20,659 nucleotides of DNA from NCBI GenBank assembly GCA_038229295.1, contig JBBROO010000048.1, forward strand, positions 1-20,659, read 5' to 3'. The position numbers were made by a program, and so were the translations under genes. Below the pieces are notes generated by a model. That model was not told the DNA's origin and searched no databases. It saw only the letters and a list, made by a program, of their open reading frames with translations. The DNA is from JAJPGZ01 sp038229295 (GTDB taxonomy: Bacteria; Verrucomicrobiota; Verrucomicrobiia; Chthoniobacterales; UBA10450). Numbering within the stretch: position 1 is the stretch's first letter; the number at the start of each line of letters is the position of its first letter. Below are positions 8,259-14,998 of the stretch, one piece after another.

Positions 8259-8843
8259 ATGCTAAAGAAGTGGGGTATGCGGCTGGTCCAGCCTTCCATT
8301 CCAACGCGGCCATTGCTCTCGTCGATCTCGGCGCCGGAGGCCGAGCCTGTTTCCGCGACGGAAGAAAGCGATTCACCTTTTGCCCTGCGCGGCGCCCGCA
8401 CCTTCAGCGGAAACGGACGCGCAATTTTTGTCGGCATCGTCGTCGGCGGGATTCTTATTTGCGCAGGCGGGGCGATCTTTAATCGGCACCAACGCGCCAA
8501 TGGCGCCGAACCGCTCTCTTTCAAAAGATTCTTGCCAACCAAAACCCACAGTGTGTCGGCGTCGCCGCACGAATTTGTTCCGCCGGCACCGGTGGTCGTG
8601 CCGATTGATACCAATCTGCTGCACGTGACCGCGATCTCGCTCGGACATCCGCGCCTGGCCGTGGTTAACGGACAATCAGTCGCAGAGGGCGATTGGGTTC
8701 GAGCGCGACCAAATAATTTACCGGTCACGGTGTCGCTGCGAGTTCTGAAGATCGGCGACGGCCGCATCGACTTGAGTGATGGTCAGCAAGTGATCACGGC
8801 AAAGCTCGCCGTGTCGTCGATAGCGCCGAATCGCTCGAATTAA
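8259..8843 (+). CDS. Single-pass membrane protein, GspB/GspC-like periplasmic tail, unknown role
   Basis: The 194-residue product has a cytoplasmic N-terminus of about 60 residues, one membrane span (AIFVGIVVGGILICAGGAIF, about 56-75), a Pro-rich linker (PPAPVVVP) and a small C-terminal domain. That domain, LHVTAISLGHPRLAVVNGQSVAEGD then VLKIGDGRIDLSDGQQ, resembles the C-terminal domain of type II secretion assembly proteins such as GspB or PilP. This is a weak resemblance and no other secretion genes are nearby. ATG 8259 was chosen because the frame upstream overlaps the MFS gene. It could be co-transcribed with the MFS gene, 38 bp away. Confidence 0.65.
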   Translation: MLKKWGMRLVQPSIPTRPLLSSISAPEAEPVSATEESDSPFALRGARTFSGNGRAIFVGIVVGGILICAGGAIFNRHQRANGAEPLSFKRFLPTKTHSVSASPHEFVPPAPVVVPIDTNLLHVTAISLGHPRLAVVNGQSVAEGDWVRARPNNLPVTVSLRVLKIGDGRIDLSDGQQVITAKLAVSSIAPNRSN

Positions 8844-8894
8844 ATTCCTGAACGGGCGGCGACAAGGCCCGCGCCAGTGTCATAGTGAAACAAG

Positions 8895-9260
8895 ATGTCG
8901 ATCTTGTTTTTTCGTCTCGCCGCCGCGCTTTGCTTTCTGGCCGTCGCCATCGGCGCATTCGGCGCGCACGCGCTAAGATCGACAATCGAAAGTCACGGAC
9001 TTCTCGATGTTTGGAACAAGGCGGTGCTTTATCATCTCGTGCACGCGCTCGCACTCTTCACGCTCGCTTTGCTCGCGCCTAACAAACGCATCGCCGGCGC
9101 GTGGTGGCTCATTTTCGCCGGCATTTTTCTTTTCAGCGGAAGTTTGTACATGATGGCCCTAACGAATGTGCGCTGGCTCGGCGCGATCACGCCGCTGGGC
9201 GGACTTTGCTTCCTCGCTGGCTGGGCGTGGCTGATCATTGCGCCGCCTCGAAGAGAATAA
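8895..9260 (+). CDS. DUF423 family membrane protein
   Basis: The 121-residue product has four membrane spans and matches the DUF423 (YgdD/TMEM256-like) family well. It has AIGAFGAHAL (about 19-28), WNKAVLYHLVHALAL (40-54), FSGSLYMMALT (80-90) and LGAITPLGGLCFLAGW (95-110). The family's function is unknown. It is full length. The start codon is the first three bases of the genome word ATGTCGATCTT (8895-8905), so the word supplies Met-Ser-Ile-Leu. A second copy of the word in the variant form is at 8975. The Shine-Dalgarno sequence is weak. Confidence 0.93.
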   Translation: MSILFFRLAAALCFLAVAIGAFGAHALRSTIESHGLLDVWNKAVLYHLVHALALFTLALLAPNKRIAGAWWLIFAGIFLFSGSLYMMALTNVRWLGAITPLGGLCFLAGWAWLIIAPPRRE

Positions 9261-9312
9261 CGAAAGTTGGCTTGCGCCGCGCGAAAAAGCGATCTTAGTA
9301 GGCAAGATTTTC

Positions 9313-10620
9313 ATGATTGAAACGCCTCAATCAGGTAAAGACTTATTGGAGCTTCCGCCGTTGTTGAGAATTCTGCCGGCGGCGGCGAGCGTTGTCGCGA
9401 TTTGTGTCGGCGCGCTCGCGCTCGTCGGATGGTTTTTCGACATCGAGCTGCTGAAACGCATTTCGCCGCACTTCGTCGCCGTCAATCCCGCGAGCGCCAC
9501 CCTGTTCATCCTGGCCGGGATTGCCCTGGCGCTTTCAATCCGCAAAGAACGCTCCGGATTGGCGTGTGGATTTGCGAAGGTACTTTCCGGAATCGTCTTG
9601 CTGGCCGCGTTAGCAAAAATAATCGGACTCGTTATGCACTGGCATCCGAATATCGACGAAATTTTATTCGCCGGAAAACTTTCCGCGCCGCAAGACAAGT
9701 TGCCCAATCGAATGGCGCCGAACACGGCCCTTACTTTTTTCCTCATCGGCGCGGCGCTTCTCACTCTCGACCGACCGGTAAAGCGCTTCTCGCCCAGCCA
9801 AATGTTTGCCGTGCTGGCCGGATTTGGTGCGCTCCTTCCGCTTATTGGCTACGTCTTCGAAGTGGAATCATTTCGCGGTCTGGCCGCATTTATTCCGATG
9901 GCGCTGCATACTGCCATCACCTTCTTGATTCTCGCCAGCGGTCTTTATTTCGCGCGGCCAGAGACACCGCTGGCGCAAGTTTTCGCGAGCCACGATTCCT
10001 GTGGCGTGCTGGCGCGACGGCTTCTTCCAGCGGCCATCGGACTAACACTGTTGTTAGGCTGGTTACGCTTGCAGGGCGAACTTCTCGGCTATTACGACGG
10101 CCGGTTCGGTTTGGCGCTTTATGCTTTTGGGAACTGCGTGTTGTTTGGCCTCTTGATTCGATGGACCGTGGCCACGCTGAGCAAAGTGGAGACGGACCGT
10201 GCCGCCACACATCGCGCGCTGTCCGAGAGCTCGTCCGCCCTGCAAGACACATTGCGTCAGGTCAAACTCGTGATCGATCACGCGCGCGAAATTATTTGCA
10301 CGCTCGATGAAGAGGGGCGCTTCATTTCCGTCAACGCGGCCTCGGCGGAAGTGCTCGGTGTTCCTGAGAGCGATCTCCTCCATAAATCTTTTTGCGATCA
10401 ACACGCGCCGGAAGATCGACATAAGATTGAGACGGTCTTTCGCGACCTTAAGGCCGGGTTGATCGCAAAAAATTTCGAAGCGCGTTGTCGCCGACGCGAT
10501 CACTCGTTCGCCGAAATCACCTGGTCTATCCAATCGTCACCGCATTACCGAAAAACATTTTGCGTAGGCCGCGCGCAGGATAACGGAAAGCGAATGGGCC
10601 AGGATCTTTTCCTGGCCTAG
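9313..10620 (+). CDS. Membrane-bound PAS-domain sensor lacking an output domain
   Basis: The 435-residue protein has about eight membrane spans in residues 1-300. A short coiled-coil-like linker follows (ATHRALSESSSALQDTLRQV, about 315-340), then one PAS domain (about 341-425: VIDHAREIICTLDEEGRFISVN...). Such membrane-PAS proteins normally continue into a histidine kinase or GGDEF domain. Here the frame ends just where the PAS-to-kinase linker would begin (FCVGRAQDNGKRMGQDLFLA), so it is either a truncated kinase or a stand-alone sensor. ATG 9313 was chosen because upstream codons overlap the DUF423 gene. The stop sits in a hairpin (10597-10617). A word AAGATCGACAT is at 10412. Confidence 0.8.
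   Translation: MIETPQSGKDLLELPPLLRILPAAASVVAICVGALALVGWFFDIELLKRISPHFVAVNPASATLFILAGIALALSIRKERSGLACGFAKVLSGIVLLAALAKIIGLVMHWHPNIDEILFAGKLSAPQDKLPNRMAPNTALTFFLIGAALLTLDRPVKRFSPSQMFAVLAGFGALLPLIGYVFEVESFRGLAAFIPMALHTAITFLILASGLYFARPETPLAQVFASHDSCGVLARRLLPAAIGLTLLLGWLRLQGELLGYYDGRFGLALYAFGNCVLFGLLIRWTVATLSKVETDRAATHRALSESSSALQDTLRQVKLVIDHAREIICTLDEEGRFISVNAASAEVLGVPESDLLHKSFCDQHAPEDRHKIETVFRDLKAGLIAKNFEARCRRRDHSFAEITWSIQSSPHYRKTFCVGRAQDNGKRMGQDLFLA
10597..10617 (+). terminator. Hairpin overlapping the end of the PAS gene
   Basis: GGCCAGGA (10597-10604) and TCCTGGCC (10610-10617) form 8-bp arms around a TCTTT loop. The stem includes the last codons of the PAS gene. There is no T-tract after it. 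It may end transcription before the MscS gene, or it may mark the breakpoint where the kinase domain was lost. Confidence 0.4.
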
Positions 10621-10684
10621 CGACTTGGCCGGTTTGCGCATTTGGTGTTCGAAATTTTTGATTAGCTGCTAACCTAGCTGCGAA

Positions 10685-12190
10685 ATGTTTACCGCGTTGC
10701 TCGAAACGCAGAGAGCGGCTGTGACGGTCGTCGTTTTTGTCGGCACGTTTTTTCTCGCGCTTACGCTCGGACGAATTTTGAAACGGCGCGCCGGCGTGCG
10801 GCTCGGCCTGCTCTACCAACTCTTCTGCCTCACGCTGGCGTTTTACGCCGCCATCTCGATCTACGGGGTGCGCGCCGATTGGCGGAATCACATCGGCGCG
10901 GCGGCAATTCTTCTGAGCACGGCGTTCATCGTCGCGCTCGTGAATCACTACGTCTGGGATTTGTATTTCGAGAAGCGGCGACAAACGACCATTCCGCATT
11001 TTCTGCGTGAGACCGTCGCGCTGCTTCTCTTCGTCGTCGCGCTGCTCTTCGTGCTCAGCGTCGGTTATCACGCCGAACGCGAGCTCAAAGGCATTTTTCT
11101 TAGCTCCGCCGTCGTCGCCGTCATTTTCGGAGTCGCCGGCCAAAACCTTTTCGGCGGCATCATCGCCGGCATGTCGATCCAAATTAATCGGCCCTACAAA
11201 CTCGGCGATTGGTTACAGATTGGCGAAAAATTTGCCGAGGTCATGGAGATCAACTGGCGCTCGACGCGCCTGCGGACTAACGACGGCATTTATCTCGACA
11301 TCCCGAACAACGAGATCGTTCGCACCACGATCATCAATCTCCATTACCCGACCGAAGTCCACGCCATGCGCGTGCGCATCGGCATCGATTACAACGTGCC
11401 GCCGAACCGCGTGAAAGACGCGCTCATGCGCGCGGCCTCGAGCGCGAACGGCGTTCTGCCGGAACCGAAAGTGCGCGTTTACCTGGTCGACTTTGGCGAT
11501 CACGCCGTCACCTACGAGATCAAGTTCTTCATGGGAAATCATTCCCGCATCAACGAGATCAACGACGCCATCCGCACAAATGTTTGGTACGAGCTGAAAC
11601 GGCAACGCATCAAAATCCCCTACCCGATCCAGAATTTGTATCTGCATCGGCCGGAACCGCGCGCCGTGCACGAAGACCACGACGAAGCGCGCGCCATCTT
11701 GCGCAACGAGCCGATCTTCCAGTGTCTTTCCGATGCGCAGATCGACAATCTGGTGAAGCAAGCGCACCTCAACCATTTCGGCCGCGGCGAAAGCATCATC
11801 GAAGAAAGCGCGCAGGGCGACTCGATGTTTGTTTTGCTGCGCGGCGCCGCCCAGGTTTCCATTTCAAAAAACGGCAGCACCATTCCGGTGGCGACATTGA
11901 ACTCGGGTGATTGCTTCGGCGAAATGTCGCTGCTCACGGGCGAGCCCCGCAGCGCCACTGTGCGCGCGAGCGGCGATTGTTACGTCATGGAAATCGGCAA
12001 ACCGGTCATGGCCGAAATCATCCGAGAATCGCCGGAGTGTTTACAGCAATTGAGCGAAATCCTGGCGCAACGAAAACTCAACACAGAAGTCGTGCTCAAA
12101 GACACCGTCCTCCCGGCCGATCAAGCCGCGAAGGAAAATGAATACCGCGCCACATTCTTGAAACGGCTACAGACATTTTTTTCGTTGTGA
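10685..12190 (+). CDS. MscS-type mechanosensitive channel fused to a cyclic-nucleotide-binding domain
   Basis: The 501-residue protein joins a small-conductance mechanosensitive channel to a C-terminal cNMP-binding domain, as in the bacterial cyclic-nucleotide-gated (bCNG) branch of the MscS superfamily. Membrane spans lie at about 11-30, 42-60, 70-90, 108-127 and 138-165. The pore helix and following beta domain show GVAGQNLFGGIIAGMSI (149-165), RPYKLGDWLQIG (169-180) and DIPNNEIV (205-212). The cNMP domain covers about 335-460, with the phosphate-binding cassette FGEMSLLTGEPRSAT (411-425) including E413 and R422, so ligand binding looks possible. Channel gating by cyclic nucleotide is inferred from the family. 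It is the last ordinary host gene before the cassette array, and its stop is 71 bp from the first cassette junction. Confidence 0.93.
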   Translation: MFTALLETQRAAVTVVVFVGTFFLALTLGRILKRRAGVRLGLLYQLFCLTLAFYAAISIYGVRADWRNHIGAAAILLSTAFIVALVNHYVWDLYFEKRRQTTIPHFLRETVALLLFVVALLFVLSVGYHAERELKGIFLSSAVVAVIFGVAGQNLFGGIIAGMSIQINRPYKLGDWLQIGEKFAEVMEINWRSTRLRTNDGIYLDIPNNEIVRTTIINLHYPTEVHAMRVRIGIDYNVPPNRVKDALMRAASSANGVLPEPKVRVYLVDFGDHAVTYEIKFFMGNHSRINEINDAIRTNVWYELKRQRIKIPYPIQNLYLHRPEPRAVHEDHDEARAILRNEPIFQCLSDAQIDNLVKQAHLNHFGRGESIIEESAQGDSMFVLLRGAAQVSISKNGSTIPVATLNSGDCFGEMSLLTGEPRSATVRASGDCYVMEIGKPVMAEIIRESPECLQQLSEILAQRKLNTEVVLKDTVLPADQAAKENEYRATFLKRLQTFFSL

Positions 12191-12230
12191 ATTCCCGGAC
12201 TTTTTCAATTCAACTGCGAGGAATGGGCTG

Positions 12231-12257
12231 TATTAGGCCGAATAATTCGGCCTAATA
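12231..12257. other. Perfect inverted repeat next to the first cassette junction (terminator or attI-like)
   Basis: TATTAGGCCGAA (12231-12242) and TTCGGCCTAATA (12246-12257) are perfect 12-bp arms around TAA. It could be a bidirectional terminator for the MscS gene. It also gives GGCCTAATA, followed by CTC and GTTAGAC. That layout resembles the simple core of an attI site, where a YYYAAC-like box faces GTTRRRY across a short spacer. The two readings cannot be separated from sequence alone. Confidence 0.6.
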
Positions 12258-12283
12258 CTCGTTAGACGATAAGGAGCACCGCC

Positions 12284-12667
12284 ATGGCCACCTACTATGA
12301 CTCTGTTGAGACGAGCGAGGGCATTGTTCACATCTTGACGAAGACACGCTATCTCGGCATTTTTCCGCGGCCACGCACGAGCGTCATGCCACACAAAGGC
12401 AGCGACCTCGGCCGACTCGGCACGGCAATCACGTGGAGCACGAACGATGCTGCGATATTAGGTACACTTCACCCTCGTATCGTCGAGCTGGTTCGCGAGG
12501 TGGGCGTGTCTGGCATTCGCGAGATCGCGAACAGCGCGAGGATGAGCGATCGCGTGGCGAAGACTTTCGGCGGAAGTTGGCGAGACGTAGTAGCGAGCGC
12601 AGCACAAGACGGCGTTCCGTTTCCGATGCCAGATGATGTTCTGAGATATGTTAAAGGCTTTGTTTGA
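12284..12667 (+). CDS. Cassette 1 protein, unknown function
   Basis: The 127-residue soluble protein has no signal peptide or membrane span. It has a strong ribosome binding site, AAGGAG (12271-12276), seven bases before ATG 12284, so it can be translated on its own. The N-terminal half is beta-like (TYYDSVETSEGIVHILTKTR). The C-terminal half is helical and charged (PRIVELVREVGVSGIREIAN, then SDRVAKTFGGSWRDVVASAA). I do not recognise the family. The gene begins 23 bp after the cassette junction and its stop is 14 bp before attC1, which is typical of a cassette gene. It has the best translation signals in the array. Confidence 0.75.
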   Translation: MATYYDSVETSEGIVHILTKTRYLGIFPRPRTSVMPHKGSDLGRLGTAITWSTNDAAILGTLHPRIVELVREVGVSGIREIANSARMSDRVAKTFGGSWRDVVASAAQDGVPFPMPDDVLRYVKGFV

Positions 12668-12681
12668 AGCGTCGTTTTATC

Positions 12682-12804
12682 GTCTAACCAGGCGATGCAG
12701 CCAACCGCTGGCCGCTCCGATGCCTCGCTTTACTTTATGAAAACACGTCCATTGCAGGCCACGCTCGCTCCCGCCAGCGGTGGCTGATCTTGTTCTCGTT
12801 AGGC
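12682..12804 (+). other. attC site 1
   Basis: R box GTCTAAC (12682-12688) and R' box GTTAGGC (12798-12804) are 123 bp end to end. The left arm CAGCCAACCGCTGGC pairs with the right arm GCCAGCGGTGGCTG with one unpaired A in the left arm, the hallmark of an attC extrahelical base. The predicted cut is between G12798 and T12799. Confidence 0.93.
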
Positions 12805-12823
12805 GACTTCTGCATCTCACGTT

Positions 12824-13237
12824 ATGATCAAGGCTGGTCGTGGTTCGGCGCAGTCTGGCGCTAGTCCTTCGGTTACTCGGCAGCGTTCCGGCAAGGCCAT
12901 GCGCATCAGAAAGGACGCGCTGAGTACGGGCGGCGCTTTGGAGTCGCTGTTCACCTCTTCACTGGCTCGGACGCGCGTGCGGCGAGCGCTTTGTCTCGGC
13001 GCGGTGTGTGGCGGCGCGACCGGCGAGCGACGCGGCGTTGTGATACGGACTTCCGATATGTCGGCGACATCGCGGATGAGTTGGAGGCGCACCGTGGCGG
13101 AAGCGCGGTCTCGGGCTTGGGGCGAGGCGAGAGTTGCCGGCAGCGCACGCGCGGAGACTTTCGGACGTTTCGTGTGCTCGCCGATGCAGAAGTTTCGCTT
13201 TCCATGTTTCCTCTGTTTTGCCACGCTTATCACCTAA
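12824..13237 (+). CDS. Cassette 2 protein, unknown, Arg/Ser-rich
   Basis: The 137-residue frame starts 20 bp after the cassette junction and ends with a TAA that lies inside the attC2 R box (ACCTAAC), as in cassettes 3 and 5. That placement is the main support. The translation is rich in Arg, Ser, Ala and Gly and has no recognisable domain or signal peptide; no clear Shine-Dalgarno sequence precedes ATG 12824. The opposite strand holds an almost coextensive open frame (12817-13233), so the coding strand is not certain. GC-rich composition alone may keep both frames open. Confidence 0.4.
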   Translation: MIKAGRGSAQSGASPSVTRQRSGKAMRIRKDALSTGGALESLFTSSLARTRVRRALCLGAVCGGATGERRGVVIRTSDMSATSRMSWRRTVAEARSRAWGEARVAGSARAETFGRFVCSPMQKFRFPCFLCFATLIT

Positions 13238-13355
13238 CCATGCGATGCAGCGAACGGCTACCCGTCGCACGATCCACCTTCATGATAGCTACAACCTTTA
13301 ACCTCCGCGCCACGCTCGCTCCCGGTAGCCGTCGCTGATCTTGTTCTCGTTAGGT
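13232..13355 (+). other. attC site 2
   Basis: R box ACCTAAC (13232-13238) and R' box GTTAGGT (13349-13355) are 124 bp end to end. The arms CAGCGAACGGCTACC and GGTAGCCGTCGCTG are complementary, with one extra A on the left. The cut is expected after G13349. The cassette 2 stop codon lies in the R box. Confidence 0.93.
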
Positions 13356-13367
13356 CTCTCTCGCTCC

Positions 13368-13682
13368 ATGCCATTCAGAGCTGCCATTGCCTACGTTGTT
13401 GCTGTGTTTGTTTCGTTGCTCACGATGGCAGCGCTCTGGACCGTCGCAGTCTCAGGCCGTCTCTATTGCTGCTGGGACAGCGTTCCACTGATCGGCTTTA
13501 TTCCTCCCTTCGTTCACTCTCAGATCGATGCCCGAGATCATTACATTGCACCAGCTTGGGGCGTATGGTCGCTCTGGATTGTCTTCGTATGCGCCGCTTT
13601 TGTCCTGCCCCTTCTCGCATTCTGGCAGTATCGTGGTCGTTCTGATAAGAGCATTGGGAGCCATGCCACGAACAAGACCTAA
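13368..13682 (+). CDS. Cassette 3 protein, two-span membrane protein
   Basis: The 104-residue product starts at ATG 13368, 18 bp after the junction; an earlier TTG in frame lies inside attC2 and is unlikely. The protein has two membrane spans, about residues 5-27 (AIAYVVAVFVSLLTMAALW) and 66-88 (LWIVFVCAAFVLPLLAFW). The loop between them has Cys-Cys-Trp-Asp and Pro-rich residues (YCCWDSVPLIGFIPPF). The positions of the spans and loop suggest a small integral protein of unknown role. The TAA stop is inside the attC3 R box. No Shine-Dalgarno sequence is clear, so translation may depend on upstream cassettes. Confidence 0.65.
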   Translation: MPFRAAIAYVVAVFVSLLTMAALWTVAVSGRLYCCWDSVPLIGFIPPFVHSQIDARDHYIAPAWGVWSLWIVFVCAAFVLPLLAFWQYRGRSDKSIGSHATNKT

Positions 13683-13799
13683 CCAGGCGATGCAGCGAAC
13701 CGCTGGCCGCTCCGTGTTCTAGCTTTCGATGACTTCCACATTCAACTCGCAGCGACGCGCGCCCTCGTCAGCGGTCGCTGATCTTGTGTCTCGTTAGAT
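13677..13799 (+). other. attC site 3
   Basis: R box ACCTAAC (13677-13683) and R' box GTTAGAT (13793-13799) are 123 bp end to end. The left arm CAGCGAACCGCTGGC and right arm TCAGCGGTCGCTG are complementary with one unpaired A on the left. Confidence 0.93.
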
Positions 13800-14091
13800 G
13801 ACATCGCCGCCGCCAGCGAACCCGCGCCAATTGCCTCCACATCAGCAGGCGCTCCGACGATGCTTCGAGCCTCACCCTGTCGTTCACATCGTTTACCATT
13901 TCGCGCTTTTGTTCACCGTGCTCTCATTGTTCTTTTGGTTCGGCGAGCGGATTGGCTCTTCGCCCACCTGGCATGCGCTTGCCAGTGCCGGCACCACCGC
14001 AGTAATCGCGCTCGTCTGCACCATTTTGAGCGTCAGTATTGAGCGTTACCGCTGGTCCAGAGAGCGTTCGACCACAGTTGAACATGAGTAG
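13798..14091 (+). CDS. Cassette 4 protein, small membrane protein whose start lies in the attC3 R' box
   Basis: The 97-residue product has a Pro-rich N-terminus (TSPPPANPRQLPPHQQ) and two membrane spans, about 30-47 (VYHFALLFTVLSLFFWF) and 58-76 (ALASAGTTAVIALVCTILS), ending in a charged tail. The only ATG in frame, 13798, is formed by the recombination junction itself (GTTAG-ATG). Its last bases are therefore cassette 4 sequence and its upstream bases come from attC3. No Shine-Dalgarno sequence exists upstream, so it may be leaderless or coupled, or a non-ATG start downstream may be used. I do not recognise the family. Confidence 0.6.
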   Translation: MTSPPPANPRQLPPHQQALRRCFEPHPVVHIVYHFALLFTVLSLFFWFGERIGSSPTWHALASAGTTAVIALVCTILSVSIERYRWSRERSTTVEHE

Positions 14092-14097
14092 CCAGTC

Positions 14098-14220
14098 ATC
14101 TAACCAAGCGATGGAGCGAACGGCCACCCGCTGTGTGTTCACTTTTCCCGGCGCTTCCACGTTTTCACTTCGAGCGGCGCGCGCTCTCGGTGGCCGTCGC
14201 TCATCTTGTTCTCGTTAGAC
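14098..14220 (+). other. attC site 4
   Basis: R box ATCTAAC (14098-14104) and R' box GTTAGAC (14214-14220) are 123 bp end to end. Arms GAGCGAACGGCCACC and GGTGGCCGTCGCTC pair with one unpaired A. Confidence 0.93.
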
Positions 14221-14250
14221 GCTAATTCCGTGTCCCTCATTTTAGCAACG

Positions 14251-14610
14251 ATGCCGCATTTCTCCGGCCTTCAATGGGTAGAGATGATCCTCCTGCAGAT
14301 ATCCATCGTTCTGCAGATAGTGCTTTTCGTCTTCTCGATTAGAGTTTATCGACTGAAGCGCACGCGTCCCTTCGCTCTCGTTATGGGCGCCTGCGCTTGC
14401 TACGTTATCCCGCAGGTCACCTGGTTTACTTTCTACTTCGTTCGAGGTTTTCTTTTTCCCCATAGGAATCCATCCCAGCACACTTATACTCTTCCGTGGT
14501 GGCGCTTTTCCTTCGATCAGATTGCAGTCATCTTGTTTCTTGTGCTGATGATTCTTGCTCTTCGTTCCTTTCTTCGGGAGCCCGATGCGATTGCCACACG
14601 CCGCGTCTAA
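14251..14610 (+). CDS. Cassette 5 protein, three-span membrane protein
   Basis: The 119-residue product has three membrane spans, about 10-30 (MILLQISIVLQIVLFVFSI), 40-60 (FALVMGACACYVIPQVTWFTF) and 88-108 (FDQIAVILFLVLMILALRSF). The short loops are basic on one side. ATG 14251 was chosen; GTG 14230 is in frame and possible, and a TTG at 14206 lies inside attC4. There is no strong Shine-Dalgarno sequence for any of them. The TAA stop lies in the R box of the broken attC5 (GTCTAAC, 14605-14611). I do not recognise the family. Confidence 0.6.
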   Translation: MPHFSGLQWVEMILLQISIVLQIVLFVFSIRVYRLKRTRPFALVMGACACYVIPQVTWFTFYFVRGFLFPHRNPSQHTYTLPWWRFSFDQIAVILFLVLMILALRSFLREPDAIATRRV

Positions 14611-14640
14611 CCAAGCGCTGCAGCCAACTCGCCTCAGGCG
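14605..14640 (+). other. Half attC site (site 5, left arm only)
   Basis: GTCTAACCAAGCGCTGCAGCC matches the left arm of the other attC sites, followed by AACTCGCCTCAGGCGGGC. No right arm with GCTGATCTTG...CTCGTTAG follows. The array is broken here and host-like genes follow. Confidence 0.8.
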
Positions 14641-14773
14641 GGCCGGGATTCCAAAACTGCGACAGGCAGTGAGCCATGCCGGAGCATAGTCGTTTCTACC
14701 GCATCATCATCGGCATGTTTTGCCTTCTCATTCCGAAATTGCATTTCATTCACTTCAATCAGACACTGTTTCC
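14612..14773. other. Non-coding junction between half attC5 and the toxin-antitoxin pair
   Basis: Apart from the attC5 remnant (to about 14640) this 160-bp stretch has no gene I can support and no clear terminator. It is somewhat AT-richer before the antitoxin start (14720-14773) and may hold the promoter of the toxin-antitoxin pair. Confidence 0.4.
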
Positions 14774-14998
14774 ATGGCAAACCTCCTGGATCGGATCACC
14801 GTGAATCCCAAGCAGTGTGGCGGTCGCCCTTGCGTCCGTGGGATGCGTATTCGCGTCAGCGATGTGCTGGATTTGTTCGCCTCGGGTCTCACCGCCGAAC
14901 AGATTCTGAGCGAAATGCCTGATCTCGAGGCCGACGATCTCAAAGGCTGCCTTCAGTATGCCCGCCGCCGGGTTGATCATCCGATCCTGGCGGTATGA
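14774..14998 (+). CDS. DUF433 antitoxin-like protein
   Basis: The 74-residue product has the DUF433 pattern: DRITVNPKQCGGRPCVRGMRI (residues 6-26), then VSDVLDLFASGLTAEQIL (28-45) and EADDLKGCLQYARR. DUF433 proteins have a winged-helix-like DNA-binding fold and occur as the antitoxin of DUF5615 (PIN-like) toxins, so this one probably binds its partner and represses its own promoter. ATG 14774 was chosen over the upstream ATG 14720 because the family starts here. Its stop codon overlaps the toxin start as ATGA (14995-14998), indicating translational coupling. The pair sits at the broken end of the cassette array. Confidence 0.9.
   Translation: MANLLDRITVNPKQCGGRPCVRGMRIRVSDVLDLFASGLTAEQILSEMPDLEADDLKGCLQYARRRVDHPILAV

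Larger units (their letters stand above)
12261..14640 (+). mobile_element. Integron gene-cassette array, block 1 (cassettes 1-5)
   Basis: The five cassettes have G|TT boundaries at 12261/12262, 12798/12799, 13349/13350, 13793/13794 and 14214/14215. Each cassette has one small forward gene followed by an attC. The start of a cassette and the R-box at its own end match in cassettes 1, 3, 4 and 5 (for example TTAGAC with GTCTAAC in cassette 1), as expected of excised circles. No integrase gene flanks the block. The last attC has lost its right arm. Confidence 0.9.

Noticed and set aside
13528..13722. Forward frame ending PNQAMQRTAGRSVF as a gene
   Set aside because: It overlaps the better supported cassette 3 gene and its end is attC read-through.
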